Assembly: GCA_009936825.1 (NCBI GenBank) | Contig: JAACDV010000115.1 | Location: 1 to 6,372, forward strand | DNA: 6,372 bases | From: Bacteroidota bacterium | GTDB taxonomy: Bacteria; Pseudomonadota; Alphaproteobacteria; Puniceispirillales; Puniceispirillaceae | Reading direction: 5' to 3' | Part shown: positions 1 to 6,372 of the stretch, one piece after another | How the letters are laid out: each line of letters opens with the position of its first letter | Numbering within the stretch: position 1 is the stretch's first letter | The notes under the pieces: generated by a model | Databases searched by the model: none | Told to the model about the DNA's origin: nothing | The model's input: the letters and a program-made list of their open reading frames with translations, nothing else | Program-made: the position numbers and the translations under genes

Positions 1-8
1 ATCAAAGA

Positions 9-1730
9 TCAGGTTGGCGTAATTGGCAGGATCAGTGTGAAACAGGCACCTTCGCGGTTGCTGGCAGACAAGTCGCCGCCATACCCGCGGGCAATTTGGC
101 GGGCAATCGACAGCCCCAGCCCCGAATGCTCCCCAAAAGCCTCATCGGAGGGTCGCTCGGAATAAAACCGGTTAAAGACCGATTCCAAGCGTCCCGGCGG
201 CAGACCCGGGCCCTGATCTTGAACGTCCAGACGCACGTTGCCGTCATCATCAGGGGCCAGATGGAAAGTGATTTTCGACTTGGGCGGTGCAAAAGAGACA
301 GCGTTGGCCAGCAGATTATCCAGAATTTGAACAACCCGCCCATCATGCACAGTAACAGTCAGCGGCGCAGTAGCAGGCAGCGGCGCAGTAGCAGGCACAA
401 ATTCCAACTTATGGTTTGGCGTTGTGGCAGCGCGCGCCTGCACAAAATTATCAACAAGATCGCACAGATCAATCACCTCGCCGGACTCGCCCGCCATTTC
501 ATTATCCAGACGGCTGGCGCGGGAGATATCGGTAATCAACCGGTCCAGTCGCCCGACATCACGAAGGATCATATTCATCAGTTTTTTCTGTTGATCGGCG
601 TCAGAAATCCGGCTGATGGTCTCGGCGGCGCTTCGTAATGATGAAAGTGGATTTTTCAGCTCATGCGCAACATCAGCGGCAAATCCGGCGGTCGCAGCCA
701 TTCGTTTTTGCAACTCGTCAGTCATATCAATCAGCGATTCCGCCAGTCTTCCAATCTCATCGCGCCGTCTTGGCAGGCGTTGCATTCGCGCCGACAGATC
801 ATGACTTCGCCGCAAATTATCCGCTTCCAGTGCCAGATAGGTAATCGGTGCGGTGATGGAACGCGCCAGATAAACGCTGAGCGCAATGGTGATCAACGTC
901 ACAATACCGAACAGTTGAATGAACACCACATTCACATCGGCAACTTCCTGCTCGATACGCCCGCCACTGGTGCTGACCAAAAGCGCGCCGCGCACAAGGC
1001 GTAAGTCTTGAATGGGAACCGCAACCGACAGAACCAGCTGCCCACGACTATCTTGACGAAGCTGGCGCGAAGGCTCACCCGCCAATGCCAACATCACCTC
1101 GTTATAATCGGTTGCATTTTGCTGCGCGCGTTCACGGTAAAATGGCAGCGTCCGGTCTGCCCCGATAAGACCCGCGGCGCGGCGCATGGTTGCCTGAAAA
1201 TAATCTGACGATCGTTTTACCGCACCACCAAAGGCTCCGTGATGCTTACGCCGACGCAGCCTGACCTCACCACCGGCGCTACTACGAGCGGTATCAGCCA
1301 AAAGCCAGCCATCGGCACGAAACACCCGGGCGCGAAGCTCGGTGCCGTAACCGACCAGCGGTAAAAGATGGTTCATCGTTTCGGGGGATAGGCGGCGGCG
1401 CGCCAGTGATCCGTCAATTTCGGACTGGGCCAGCGCCAGCGAGCGCGCCAGCGTAAATCCCTGGCGTTCCAGCGCGGTAAATTCTGATTTGATCAACGTT
1501 GTGCGATACTGGTCGATTGAAAATAGCCCGATAAAAAATAGCACGAGCGGGAACAGCATAATCGCCATGATACGCGTGCTTAATCGGCTCAACCGAAAGC
1601 GCAACCGAACCAATGGCCGGCCAATCGCCGCGCGCAGTAATAACCGCCGCAATCCCATTTTGATCTGCGTTATCACGCTATCAGTGCCACCCTCAAACCA
1701 GCCACCATCAGCATTCCAAATATTAGACAC
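9..1730 (-). CDS. chvG: ChvG-like sensor histidine kinase
   Basis: Membrane-bound histidine kinase of 573 residues that should autophosphorylate and pass the phosphate to the response regulator encoded just upstream. A basic cytoplasmic N-terminus leads into TM1 (about residues 55-72). A periplasmic sensor region of about 190 residues follows, then TM2 (about 267-290), HAMP (about 288-345) and a HisKA H-box with the phosphoacceptor at H356 (AHELKNPLSS). The ATPase domain has an N-box (DNLLANAV, 471-478), G1 (DQGPG, 505-509), F-box (FNRF, 519-522) and G2 (GLGLS, 537-541), so it looks catalytically complete. TM1 and the following helix resemble the Sensor_TM1 part of ChvG/ExoS kinases, and the order after a ChvI-type regulator supports that name. 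The start is uncertain: GTG at 1730 has no Shine-Dalgarno sequence, GTG at 1676 is preceded by GAGGGTGG, and ATG at 1658 is also possible. All three keep every domain. An in-frame 18-base duplication lies in the ATPase region. Confidence 0.9.
   Translation of the reverse strand: MSNIWNADGGWFEGGTDSVITQIKMGLRRLLLRAAIGRPLVRLRFRLSRLSTRIMAIMLFPLVLFFIGLFSIDQYRTTLIKSEFTALERQGFTLARSLALAQSEIDGSLARRRLSPETMNHLLPLVGYGTELRARVFRADGWLLADTARSSAGGEVRLRRRKHHGAFGGAVKRSSDYFQATMRRAAGLIGADRTLPFYRERAQQNATDYNEVMLALAGEPSRQLRQDSRGQLVLSVAVPIQDLRLVRGALLVSTSGGRIEQEVADVNVVFIQLFGIVTLITIALSVYLARSITAPITYLALEADNLRRSHDLSARMQRLPRRRDEIGRLAESLIDMTDELQKRMAATAGFAADVAHELKNPLSSLRSAAETISRISDADQQKKLMNMILRDVGRLDRLITDISRASRLDNEMAGESGEVIDLCDLVDNFVQARAATTPNHKLEFVPATAPLPATAPLTVTVHDGRVVQILDNLLANAVSFAPPKSKITFHLAPDDDGNVRLDVQDQGPGLPPGRLESVFNRFYSERPSDEAFGEHSGLGLSIARQIARGYGGDLSASNREGACFTLILPITPT
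361..396. repeat. 18-bp perfect tandem duplication inside the kinase gene
   Basis: Two identical 18-base units lie back to back (361-378 and 379-396). Read on the minus strand they encode PATAPL twice (kinase residues 446-457). The repeat is in frame and sits between the HisKA domain and the N-box of the ATPase domain, where a length change is likely tolerated. Confidence 0.9.
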
Positions 1731-1788
1731 ACATTAAGTGTTGCGCATGTCTAAATGGCTGCCAATGATTTTCATCTCACCCACCGGA

Positions 1789-2481
1789 TCACGATGCACG
1801 ATATTTATAGCCGATGCCGTAAAGTGTTTCGATATTGTCGAACTGTTTATCCATCGCCCTGATTTTCCGGCGTAGTCGTTTGATATGGCTATCGATTGTC
1901 CGATCATCCAGAAAAATTGATTCGCCATAAGCCGCATCCATTAGCTGATCACGGTTTTTCACCAATCCCGGACGGGCGGCAAGGGCTTGCAGAATCAGAA
2001 ATTCAGTGACAGTCAATTTGACCTCACTACCTTTCCAGCTACACAGATGTCGGTCTGGGTCCATCAGCAACTCACCTTGCCGGACAATATTCGGCCCTGA
2101 CGGATCCATATCGCCCTGACTGGCACGACGCAAAACCGCACGAATACGGGCCAACAGTAACCGCTGGGAAAATGGCTTGGTGATATAATCATCAGCGCCC
2201 ATGCCAAGGCCAAGTGCCTCGTCAAGCTCGTCATCCTTGCTGGTCAGAAAGATCACCGGCAGGTGCGAGTTAGCACGGATTTTATGCAACAGTTCCATGC
2301 CGTCCATGCGCGGCATTTTGATATCCAGCACTGCCAGTTCCACCGGTCTGCGGCTAAGCCCGCGAAGTGCGGTTTCACCGTCATGATAACAATCGACTTC
2401 AAAGCCCTCGGCCTCGAGGGTCAACGATACCGATGTCAGAATATTCTGATCATCATCAACAAGTGCAATCCGTGTTCCCAT
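1789..2481 (-). CDS. chvI: ChvI-like OmpR-family response regulator
   Basis: DNA-binding response regulator of 230 residues, the likely partner of the kinase encoded 58 bases downstream. The receiver domain (about 1-120) has the acidic cluster D9-D11, phosphoacceptor D53 in VLDIKMP, T80 and K102 in TKPF, so phosphorylation chemistry is intact. The C-terminal OmpR/PhoB winged helix (about 130-230) includes LTVTEFLIL, the recognition region [16 protein letters not shown] and the final hairpin GIGYKYR. The start at 2481 is chosen because the receiver fold begins there ([11 protein letters not shown]) and GGGGGAAGG lies seven bases upstream. The frame stays open to 2583, but those 34 extra residues do not look like a receiver domain. 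In Rhizobiales, ChvG-ChvI controls envelope, acid and host-interaction genes. The targets in this organism cannot be seen from the window. Confidence 0.93.
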   Translation of the reverse strand: MGTRIALVDDDQNILTSVSLTLEAEGFEVDCYHDGETALRGLSRRPVELAVLDIKMPRMDGMELLHKIRANSHLPVIFLTSKDDELDEALGLGMGADDYITKPFSQRLLLARIRAVLRRASQGDMDPSGPNIVRQGELLMDPDRHLCSWKGSEVKLTVTEFLILQALAARPGLVKNRDQLMDAAYGESIFLDDRTIDSHIKRLRRKIRAMDKQFDNIETLYGIGYKYRAS

Positions 2482-2662
2482 AATTCTGCCTTCCCCCAGC
2501 TGATAGGCCTCTGTCCAATGAAAAATAGATTTAGAAATAAAAAGGGGCCAAGATATGACAGATTTGTGCCACACCTGCCGCAATACCGCCTAATTTTGAT
2601 CACCAGACTGGCAAAATACACAGATTTGCCCTTAGTTGCCCTCCATTTTAGCGGGCTTTCAT
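2482..2662 (-). promoter_or_regulatory. Gap between polA and chvI, probable chvI promoter region
   Basis: This 181-base stretch has no recognisable gene. Its half nearest chvI is AT-rich on the minus strand. A weak promoter-like pair there is TTGGCC, a 17-base spacer, then TCTATT, roughly 40 bases or less before the chvI ribosome binding site. The nonamer ACAGATTTG occurs twice on the plus strand (2558-2566 and 2620-2628), which could be chance. I find no convincing intrinsic terminator for polA: the one short stem (GGCAAA/TTTGCC) lacks a following T-run. The separate chvI promoter is inferred from gap size and composition only. Confidence 0.35.
2489..2497 (-). promoter_or_regulatory. Strong ribosome binding site of chvI
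   Basis: On the minus strand this reads GGGGGAAGG and ends seven bases before the ATG at 2481. It decides the start of the response regulator against the longer open frame beginning at 2583. Confidence 0.7.
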
Positions 2663-5527
2663 TTAGTGGGCTTCGGCCCAGCTAGTTGCAATACCGGCCT
2701 CGGCAACCAGCGGCACAGCCAATTCCAAAATCGGCGATGCAGCGGCTTCCATCACTTCGGTGATCACCTTGACCGCGGCATCAGCAATTTCGGCGTCGGC
2801 CTCAAAAATCAGTTCATCATGCACCTGAAGCAGCATTTCAGCGGGAATTCCTGCCGCAGACAACGCAGCCGGAAGCCGGATCATCGCGCGTTTGATAATA
2901 TCGGCAGCACTGCCCTGAATGGGGGCGTTGATCGCCTGACGTTCGGCAAATCCACGCTGAGCCTGATTGCCACTGGCAAACGCACTAATATGAATGCGCC
3001 GCCCAAACAATGTTTCGACAAAGCCGGCCTCACGCGCCTCAACTTTAATGCGCTCCATATAGCTTCTGATTCCGGGAAAATTCTCGAAATAGGCGCTGAT
3101 ATAATCACGCGCCTCACCTTGACGAATGCCCAGTTGACGGGCCAGTCCAAATCCGGAAATACCGTAGATAATACCAAAATTAATCGCCTTTGCCCGGCGG
3201 CGTGTCTCGCCATCCATAGCGTCTAGCGGAACACCAAACACCTCGGATGCGGTGCGCGCATGAATATCAACACCATTACGAAACGCGTCGATCATCGTCG
3301 TTTCACCAGCAACATGGGCGACCAGCCGCAATTCAATCTGCGAATAGTCGGCGGAGATCAGCTTTTTGCCCGGCCCAGCGATAAAGGCGGTGCGTATCTG
3401 GCGGCCTTCGGCAGTGCGGATTGGGATGTTCTGCACGTTTGGGTCAGACGATGACAGCCGTCCGGTTGATGCGCCAACCATTGAAAATGACGTGTGAACG
3501 CGTCCCGTTTCGGGAAGAATGCTTTCAACCAGCGCATCGGCATAGGTTGATTTCAGCTTGGCAAGATGGCGCCAGTCCAGAACTTTCTGGGCAATTTCCA
3601 CGCCATCAGCTGCCAAATCTTCCAGCACATCGGCGGATGTTGAATAGGCTCCTGTTTTAGATTTTTTACCGCCAGAAAGTCCCATTTTATCGAACAGAAT
3701 CTCACCAAGCTGCTTGGGCGAGGCAATGTTGAAATCCTGACCAGCCAGATCCAGAATATTGCGCGCCAGAGCTTCCATTCGTGTTGCAAAATCATTCGAC
3801 ATACGCGCTAGAATGGTCTGGTCAACGGTAATACCGGCATTTTCCATCGACGCCAGAATGGGAATCAGCGGTCGCTCCAACCTCTCATAGACCGATGTCA
3901 GTCCTTCGGATGCCAGTCGCGGTTTCAGCATTTGCCACAGACGCAGCGTGATATCCGCATCCTCAGCGGCGTAATCAAGTGCAGCTTCAGGAGCCAGCGA
4001 TCCAAAGGGAACCTGCTTTACCCCCTTGCCGCACACATCGGAGAATTTAATCGTGTCATGATCCAACCAGTGGCCTGCCAGAAAATCCATCGAGTGGCCA
4101 CCAATTCTCCCTCCATCCAAGACATAAGACAGACACATCGTATCATCTACCGCGGCAAGGCGAATGCCGCCATTGTGTGCGCGCAGCAACACATGCGAAT
4201 CATATTTCAGATTATATCCGATTTTCAAAACTGCCGGATCTTCAAAAAGTGACGTTAGAACGCCAATCGCCGCGTCGAAAGGAATTTGTTCGGGCGCAGC
4301 CTCAACTGCATCGAATTCCAGCCCGCTCTGTCCGTCCTTTGCTACAACTGCACCGCCGTGGCGAAGCGGCACATAACAAGCGCGCCCCGGGGCCAACGCC
4401 ATCGACACACCGACCATTTCGGCAGCCGCTGCATTCAACGAGCTGGTTTCAGTATCAACTGCCATATATCCCTGAACCCGTGCTTCATCCGCCCAGCGCT
4501 GCAAGTCGTCCAGCTTGGTAATTAGGCGGTAGTCAGTGCCCTCAACCGAGGCAGCTGCAGGACTTGCGCCAGCCGGCTGTGCGCCCGGTTGCGGTGTTCC
4601 GCCCATTGATCGGATCGCAGGTTGAACCGCCCCAGCAATAGAGCTTCCCGAGGTTGGACCGCTTGCTGTTGACGCGCCAATTCGGGTCAGCAGCCTTTTG
4701 AAATTCTGTTCAACCAGAAACTCCTTCAAAAGCTCCATATCGCGGGGGATACTTTTCAGCTCATCCAGCCGCAGCGGCAGCGGTGCATCGGCGCGCAACC
4801 GCACCAGATCGCGCGAAATACGCGCCTGATCGGCAAAATTAATCAGATTCTCACGACGCTGTGGCTGTTTGATCTCTTCGGCACGCGCCAGCAATGTATC
4901 CAGATCGCCATATATATTAATCAATTCGGCAGCGGTTTTAACGCCAATTCCCGGAACGCCGGGAACATTGTCGGTCGAATCGCCCGCTAGCGCCTGCACA
5001 TCAACAACCTTATCAGGGCCAACGCCGAAACGTTCTTCAACCTCGGGCGCTGCGATGCGGCGCTGTTTCATCGGATCCAGCATCGTAATATTGCCTCTGA
5101 CAAGCTGCATCAAATCCTTGTCGGAAGACACGATGATTGTTTCCATCCCTGCCGCCTCTCCCATTGCCGCATAGGTGGCAATCAGATCATCGGCTTCGAA
5201 CCCCGGGGCCTCCATCTGGGCCAGCGAGAGCGCCTTTGTGGCGTCGCGAACAAGGCCGAATTGCGGCACTAGCTCTTCGGGCGGCTCGCTACGGTTGGCC
5301 TTATATTCGGGATAAATATCATTACGGAAGGTCTTTCTGGAGGTATCAAACACTACCGCGACATGCGCCGGTTCCAGATCATCGACCAGTTTCATCACCA
5401 TGCTGGTAAAGCCATAAACAGCATTCACCGGCGTTCCATCACCGCGCGTCATCGGCGGTAATGCGTGAAAGGCCCGAAAGATATAGCCCGATCCATCAAT
5501 CAGGACGAGTTGCTCGCGCTCACCCAT
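2663..5527 (-). CDS. polA: DNA polymerase I
   Basis: Full-length PolA of 954 residues, for Okazaki-primer removal and repair gap filling. The 5'-3' exonuclease domain (1 to about 285) has D11 in LIDGSG, the EADD cluster at 111-114, DKD at 136-138 and the GDSTDNVPGVPGIG helix-hairpin-helix with D183 and D186. A Gly/Ala/Pro/Ser-rich linker (about 285-330) follows. The 3'-5' exonuclease (about 331-540) keeps all proofreading residues: D358/E360 in DTET, N439-D443 in NLKYD, and Y519-D523 in YAAED. The polymerase domain has motif A (D727 in ADYSQIELR), motif B (R776 to Y788, with K780 and F784 in the O-helix) and motif C (H903-D904-E905). The start at 5527 fits the normal N-terminus, though the ribosome binding site is weak. 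The zinc-finger gene ends 68 bases upstream and may be co-transcribed. Confidence 0.98.
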   Translation of the reverse strand: MGEREQLVLIDGSGYIFRAFHALPPMTRGDGTPVNAVYGFTSMVMKLVDDLEPAHVAVVFDTSRKTFRNDIYPEYKANRSEPPEELVPQFGLVRDATKALSLAQMEAPGFEADDLIATYAAMGEAAGMETIIVSSDKDLMQLVRGNITMLDPMKQRRIAAPEVEERFGVGPDKVVDVQALAGDSTDNVPGVPGIGVKTAAELINIYGDLDTLLARAEEIKQPQRRENLINFADQARISRDLVRLRADAPLPLRLDELKSIPRDMELLKEFLVEQNFKRLLTRIGASTASGPTSGSSIAGAVQPAIRSMGGTPQPGAQPAGASPAAASVEGTDYRLITKLDDLQRWADEARVQGYMAVDTETSSLNAAAAEMVGVSMALAPGRACYVPLRHGGAVVAKDGQSGLEFDAVEAAPEQIPFDAAIGVLTSLFEDPAVLKIGYNLKYDSHVLLRAHNGGIRLAAVDDTMCLSYVLDGGRIGGHSMDFLAGHWLDHDTIKFSDVCGKGVKQVPFGSLAPEAALDYAAEDADITLRLWQMLKPRLASEGLTSVYERLERPLIPILASMENAGITVDQTILARMSNDFATRMEALARNILDLAGQDFNIASPKQLGEILFDKMGLSGGKKSKTGAYSTSADVLEDLAADGVEIAQKVLDWRHLAKLKSTYADALVESILPETGRVHTSFSMVGASTGRLSSSDPNVQNIPIRTAEGRQIRTAFIAGPGKKLISADYSQIELRLVAHVAGETTMIDAFRNGVDIHARTASEVFGVPLDAMDGETRRRAKAINFGIIYGISGFGLARQLGIRQGEARDYISAYFENFPGIRSYMERIKVEAREAGFVETLFGRRIHISAFASGNQAQRGFAERQAINAPIQGSAADIIKRAMIRLPAALSAAGIPAEMLLQVHDELIFEADAEIADAAVKVITEVMEAAASPILELAVPLVAEAGIATSWAEAH

Positions 5528-5595
5528 CAGGCTGATCCCATAATGCTGGAGGGAGATTAATTATGGCAGGGCATTTTAGGTGCATTCTAGTGCCT

Positions 5596-5784
5596 CTATT
5601 CATCATCCCCGCCCTTGCTGCGTACATAATGACGCGAACAATAGGGGCAGACAATCTCGCCGTCCGAGCCCAGCGTCAGGAACACCTGCGGATGGCCAAG
5701 TGCGCCGCCGCCGCCATTACAGGCAACACGGTCGGCGGTTGTTAATATAGCGGGCCCGTTCGCGGAATTGTCGGCCATAGTCAT
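5596..5784 (-). CDS. Small CHCC zinc-finger domain protein
   Basis: A 62-residue protein of the zf-CHCC family, related to the zinc-binding part of the mitochondrial complex I subunit NDUFS6. The proposed ligands are C22 in VACNGGGG, H31 in LGHPQVF, and C46 and C49 in VCPYCSRHY. The segment between them, with HPQVF(L) and a short D/G turn, is typical of the family. Bacterial members are usually about 60-80 residues and their role is not settled, so I give no gene symbol. The ATG at 5784 is preferred because GGGGG lies eight bases upstream. ATG at 5778 (MADNSANG) and GTG at 5793 are alternatives, and the GTG would overlap the ribosome binding site. The gene precedes polA on the same strand with a 68-base gap and no obvious terminator, so a shared transcript is plausible. 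The C-terminus is charged (KGGDDE). Confidence 0.9.
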   Translation of the reverse strand: MTMADNSANGPAILTTADRVACNGGGGALGHPQVFLTLGSDGEIVCPYCSRHYVRSKGGDDE

Positions 5785-5792
5785 TATTCTCA

Positions 5793-5797
5793 CCCCC
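5793..5797 (-). promoter_or_regulatory. Ribosome binding site of the zinc-finger gene
   Basis: On the minus strand the sequence is CGGGGGTGAG, with the G-run ending eight bases before the ATG at 5784. It favours that ATG over the ATG six bases downstream and the GTG at 5793. Confidence 0.5.
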
Positions 5798-5850
5798 GAA
5801 GATATTAAATTCTAAAATATAAAACGTTGAAAACACCAAGTTCTAAGCAT
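5798..5850 (-). promoter_or_regulatory. AT-rich candidate promoter for the zinc-finger gene and polA
   Basis: The stretch is AT-rich just upstream of the zinc-finger gene. On the minus strand TTGGTG (5839-5834) and TAGAAT (5814-5809) are separated by 19 bases, and TATATT lies at 5821-5816. These are weak matches to a sigma-70 promoter. Location and composition are the main support. Confidence 0.3.
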
Positions 5851-5910
5851 AGAGAACTGTAACAGAAGATACCAGATATGATGCAATGAAGCGTCTTTTG
5901 ATTATTAGTT

Positions 5911-5964
5911 TTTACAGCGTACGCACACCCTTTTCATATGGTGTATTTATCGCGGCGCTGTAAA
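5911..5964. repeat. Nested inverted repeat, potential hairpin
   Basis: The arms TTTACAGCG (5911-5919) and CGCTGTAAA (5956-5964) are perfect reverse complements. Inside them ACACC (5925-5929) pairs with GGTGT (5940-5944) around a ten-base loop. Together they could fold into one interrupted stem-loop of 54 bases. There is no T-run after it on either strand that would make it a standard terminator. It lies 25 bases before the isomerase remnant. Its role is unknown: a relic mobile-element end, an RNA structure or an operator are all possible. Confidence 0.6.
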
Positions 5965-5988
5965 CGGGCCTGAATATCAACCAAAAAT

Positions 5989-6234
5989 ATGAGATTGATG
6001 TGTGACCTTGGGGTTGATCTCATGCTGGTTTGCTGGTCAGTACATCCAGCTGGCCTTGGCGGCATTATGATGCCTTTAGCATGGGGACGGTTTATTTATG
6101 ACCGTCGTGACGCATGGCAGATTGTGCGGCGCGCCAATCATCCAAATATCGGACTGATACTGGATAGCTTTCACACCCTTGGGCGCAAATTGGCTGCGCA
6201 ACGCCGCCAAGCCAGAGCCAGACAATTATCCTAG
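5989..6234 (+). pseudogene. Remnant of a sugar phosphate isomerase / 3-dehydroshikimate dehydratase-like TIM barrel
   Basis: An 81-codon open frame resembling only the middle of the xylose-isomerase-like TIM-barrel family that includes 3-dehydroshikimate dehydratase (QuiC type). Two blocks are recognisable: LGVDLMLVC with VHPAGLGGI (about residues 7-26), then LAWGRFIYDRRDAWQIVRRA and NHPNIGLILDSFHTLGR (about 30-66). In intact members these blocks are separated by roughly 25-30 more residues, including a helix and the strand that carries a metal-binding glutamate just before ALAWGR. Here they are joined by only MMP, so an internal deletion removed that part. The N-terminal third and the C-terminal half of the barrel are missing. 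After LGRKL the sequence turns into a basic tail unlike the family and stops. There is no ribosome binding site before the ATG. It cannot form a barrel, so I call it a pseudogene. Expression as a small peptide is not excluded. Confidence 0.75.
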
Positions 6235-6251
6235 ATATGTACATAAAATTT

Positions 6252-6295
6252 ATCCGGGCCATGCGGGAGGTAATCGGTACCCACATGGCCCGGAT
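6252..6295. repeat. 12-bp perfect inverted repeat with 20-base loop
   Basis: The arm ATCCGGGCCATG (6252-6263) is the exact reverse complement of CATGGCCCGGAT (6284-6295), with 20 bases between. The stem is GC-rich and stable. No T-run follows on the plus strand. On the minus strand the following bases are AAATTTTATG, also not a convincing terminator. The right arm overlaps a tandem duplication. Confidence 0.75.
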
Positions 6296-6308
6296 TATGG
6301 CCCGGATT
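6285..6308. repeat. 12-bp tandem duplication
   Basis: ATGGCCCGGATT occurs at 6285-6296 and again at 6297-6308 without a gap. A third, inverted copy of most of it forms the left arm of the hairpin at 6252-6263. In the open frame starting at 6237 the duplication encodes MARI twice. Confidence 0.85.
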
Positions 6309-6372
6309 ATTTCAGGTGCCTCTCGCGATTATGCGGATGAGGTCCGGGATGGTTTTACCCTACCAGTTCAAT

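Larger units (their letters stand above)
6237..6372 (+). pseudogene. Possible C-terminal remnant of PanB, open at the window end
   Basis: A frame of 45 codons, open from ATG at 6237 past the window edge, in a different frame from the isomerase remnant. Two parts recall the C-terminus of 3-methyl-2-oxobutanoate hydroxymethyltransferase (PanB, pantothenate synthesis): KFIRAMREVI, like the PanB segment RFVKRYADV, and RDYADEVRDG, like YADEVRSG before the final FPGPEH. If one of two tandem MARI units (a 12-base in-frame duplication) is removed, the spacing between these parts fits better. After EVRDG the frame gives FTLPVQ, whereas a one-base shift gives a Tyr-Pro-Thr reading closer to PanB. No catalytic residues are covered and no ribosome binding site is seen. 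The match is from memory and weak. It may instead be a chance open frame. Confidence 0.3.

Noticed and set aside
1734..1937. 67-codon minus-strand frame covering the end of chvI
   Set aside because: It overlaps the conserved winged-helix part of chvI in another frame and has no family features. Only its last 13 codons are outside chvI and are noted as a mini frame.
2558..2628. Repeated ACAGATTTG (2558-2566 and 2620-2628) as an operator pair
   Set aside because: Nine AT-rich bases can recur by chance, the spacing is 62 bases, and no dyad symmetry supports a binding site.
2667..2680. TGGGC-TTCG-GCCCA hairpin at the end of polA, considered as a terminator
   Set aside because: It lies inside the last codons of polA, the stem is only five pairs, no T-run follows on either strand, and the TTCG loop would be on the strand opposite to transcription.
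2881..3213. 110-codon frame antiparallel or out of frame within polA
   Set aside because: It falls within the conserved polymerase domain and its translation shows no domain, so it is a shadow of polA.
5827..5855. Plus-strand promoter TTGAAA, 17 bases, TAGAGA
   Set aside because: The -10 match is poor and there is no intact plus-strand gene for it to drive.
6092..6286. Minus-strand open frame of 64 codons
   Set aside because: It lies opposite the isomerase remnant, whose frame has clear family similarity. Its own translation shows no recognisable motif.

Overview
The window looks like a piece of an alphaproteobacterial chromosome of moderate GC content. The evidence is a ChvI/ChvG-type two-component pair, a PolA of the alphaproteobacterial type with a Gly/Ala/Pro/Ser-rich linker, and a small CHCC zinc-finger protein of the NDUFS6-like family common in this class. 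A marine lineage such as SAR116 is possible, but that is an impression from gene style and not something I can prove here.

Layout. All four intact genes lie on the minus strand. Read in their own direction they are: the zinc-finger protein (5784-5596), polA (5527-2663), a chvI-like response regulator (2481-1789) and a chvG-like sensor histidine kinase (1730-9). The zinc-finger gene and polA are 68 bases apart with no clear terminator between them, so they may share a transcript. A 181-base gap separates polA from the response regulator, which has its own strong ribosome binding site. The kinase follows the regulator after 58 bases, a normal two-component operon.

The right end, from about 5800 to 6372, is different. 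It has no intact gene. It holds an AT-rich intergenic stretch, a nested inverted repeat, a plus-strand fragment of a sugar-phosphate-isomerase-like TIM barrel with an internal deletion, and then a short open frame resembling the C-terminus of PanB. A 12-base sequence occurs there three times, twice in tandem and once inverted. I read this as decayed, deletion-joined gene remnants.

How the genes work together. ChvG senses an envelope or periplasmic signal and phosphorylates ChvI, which regulates transcription. PolA does replication and repair gap filling, with its 5'-3' exonuclease, proofreading and polymerase motifs all present. The zinc-finger protein has no established link to either. I see no novel defence or mobile system. 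The most unusual part is the remnant region at the right end.
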